Positions 63,151 through 64,000 of a stretch of 64,000 nt of DNA are shown piece by piece. The notes beneath the pieces are model-generated. The model was not told the DNA's origin. It did not search any database and saw only the letters and a list, made by a program, of their open reading frames with translations. Positions within the stretch are counted from its first letter, which is position 1. Every line of letters starts with the position of its first letter. A program made the translations under genes and the position numbers. The DNA comes from Gilvimarinus xylanilyticus (GTDB lineage Bacteria; Pseudomonadota; Gammaproteobacteria; Pseudomonadales; Cellvibrionaceae): contig NZ_JAMFTH010000001.1 of the NCBI RefSeq assembly GCF_024195295.1, forward strand, positions 1,054,001-1,118,000, written 5' to 3'.

Positions 63151-63759
63151 CTAAAACATTTCCAGTTGTTCAAGTTGGCGTTTTACCGGCCCAAAGCTCA
63201 CCCGGTGAGCTTTACACGGCCCCTGTTTTTCCAGTGCTTGCATATGCACTTTGGTGGGATAACCTTTGTGTCCGGCAAAGCCATAACCCGGATACACCTT
63301 GTCCAGCTCGACCATTTCCCGATCCCGAGTGACTTTTGCCAGAATCGATGCCGCGCTGATTGCGGCTACCCGGCTATCTCCCTTAACCACCGATTCGGCC
63401 GGATACGACCAAGTGGGAATTTTATTACCATCCACCAGCACATGCTCGGGCGCAACCGACAGACCTTCTACCGCGCGCTTCATGGCAAGCAAACTGGCCT
63501 GCAGAATATTAAGCTGGTCGATTTCAGCTACTGAGGCACGGGCAATGCAAAACGACAAGGCGTTTTTCTGAATCTCAATAAACAATGCTTCACGGCGCTT
63601 TTCGGTTAATTTTTTTGAATCCGCCAACCCCTCGATCGGTTTTTGTGGGTCGAGAATAACCGCCGCGGCAACGACATCGCCCGCCAGGGGTCCGCGCCCA
63701 ACTTCATCGACACCGGCGAATAGCTCACCTTTATAGCAACTTACAAAGGGCTCTAACAT
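63151..63759 (-). CDS. rnhB: Ribonuclease HII
   Basis: A 202-residue endonuclease cutting RNA in RNA-DNA hybrids, including single ribonucleotides in DNA. The metal-binding acidic residues are in [24 protein letters not shown] (D18, E19), and a further one lies in [46 protein letters not shown] and [14 protein letters not shown] are the other family motifs. It sits between lpxB and dnaE with gaps of three and five bases, the conserved order. Confidence 0.97.
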   Translation of the reverse strand: MLEPFVSCYKGELFAGVDEVGRGPLAGDVVAAAVILDPQKPIEGLADSKKLTEKRREALFIEIQKNALSFCIARASVAEIDQLNILQASLLAMKRAVEGLSVAPEHVLVDGNKIPTWSYPAESVVKGDSRVAAISAASILAKVTRDREMVELDKVYPGYGFAGHKGYPTKVHMQALEKQGPCKAHRVSFGPVKRQLEQLEMF

Positions 63760-63762
63760 GTT

Positions 63763-64000
63763 TTAACCATCGATAAGCTCAGCAACCGCACGGGCCGCTT
63801 CGCGGTTAGCATCGCAGCGCAGCTGTTGATGCAAAGACAAAAACTGATCTTGCAGTGATGCGACTTTCTCCGGGCTCTCCAAATAATTGACGACTTCTCG
63901 ATAAATATTCTCTGCAGAGGCGTCGCCTTGCAGGAGCTCGGGCACTAAGGCTTTATCGGCCAGCAAGTTCGGTAAGGAAACATAAGAAACCGTAGCCATG
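63763..64000 (-). CDS. lpxB: Lipid-A-disaccharide synthase LpxB, C-terminal fragment
   Basis: Only the last 78-79 codons are inside the window; the gene continues beyond the right edge. The fragment has the conserved VSYVSLPNLLADKALVPELLQGDASAENIYREVVNYL of the LpxB C-terminus, followed by a helical end. The enzyme joins UDP-2,3-diacylglucosamine and lipid X to lipid A disaccharide. Its stop is three bases before rnhB on the same strand. Confidence 0.93.
   Translation of the reverse strand, partial: MATVSYVSLPNLLADKALVPELLQGDASAENIYREVVNYLESPEKVASLQDQFLSLHQQLRCDANREAARAVAELIDG

Noticed and set aside
1-64000. CRISPR arrays, insertion sequences, prophage genes, toxin-antitoxin or defence islands
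   Set aside because: No regularly spaced repeats, transposase, integrase or capsid genes, and no recognisable defence genes were found. The tRNA-Ser shows no attachment-site duplication or integrase nearby.

Overview
The window is a contiguous stretch of a gammaproteobacterial chromosome, gene-dense, with no insertion sequence, prophage or CRISPR array that I can see. Gene orders shared with Escherichia coli and Pseudomonas (ffh-ypjD-corB, yceD-rpmF-plsX-fabD-fabG-acpP-fabF-pabC-mltG, rluC/rne, tRNA-Ser-yccA, lpxB-rnhB-dnaE) place it in Gammaproteobacteria. A complete ectoine cluster with its own aspartokinase and a MarR-type EctR regulator points to a marine or halotolerant organism. A Cellvibrionales-like lineage would fit, but that is inference.

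Layout. Positions 1-5053 (minus strand) carry fatty-acid beta-oxidation (fadB and the start of fadA), a cupin-type regulator, NAD-malic enzyme and a META-domain lipoprotein. Next come ffh (minus) and the divergent ypjD-corB pair. 9.0-12.8 kb (minus) holds glnS, cysS, a periplasmic rhodanese and a small membrane protein. 12.8-20.1 kb (minus) is the long fatty-acid and envelope operon from yceD to mltG, read from a near-consensus promoter almost on top of the yceD start codon. Maf, a HAD phosphatase and rluC follow. rne (plus) has a leader of about 550 nt and a long repetitive C-terminal half. 26.4-28.9 kb (plus) holds tRNA-Ser(UGA), yccA and the tusD-tusC-tusB-tusE sulfur relay.

From 28.9 to 37.8 kb the minus strand carries an alanine-type symporter with a D-cysteine-desulfhydrase-like enzyme, a second-locus yajC with a short AraC regulator, and a run formed by a metalloprotease lipoprotein, its secreted partner, aguA, aguB, a diguanylate cyclase and bcp. 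38-46.6 kb holds a membrane J-protein, cmoM, a GIY-YIG protein, a DTW-domain tRNA enzyme, an M16 peptidase, a PP2C phosphatase and a membrane Ser/Thr kinase fused to a formylglycine-generating-enzyme-like domain. uvrB, a TPR membrane protein translationally coupled to ask, and the ectA-ectB-ectC-ask operon follow. The last block is the SOS mutagenesis cassette imuA-imuB-dnaE2 with a clean LexA box, running tail to tail into replicative dnaE, rnhB and the end of lpxB.

The strongest regulatory signals are a site closely resembling the EctR1 operator on the ectA promoter, the LexA box before imuA, the rne leader, and the yceD promoter. I did not find a clearly new defence or mobile system. The less ordinary items are the TPR gene coupled to the ectoine operon, the metalloprotease/partner pair, the kinase-FGE fusion beside a PP2C phosphatase, the diguanylate cyclase in the agmatine operon, and the twin NDPR motifs plus hexapeptide repeats in RNase E.
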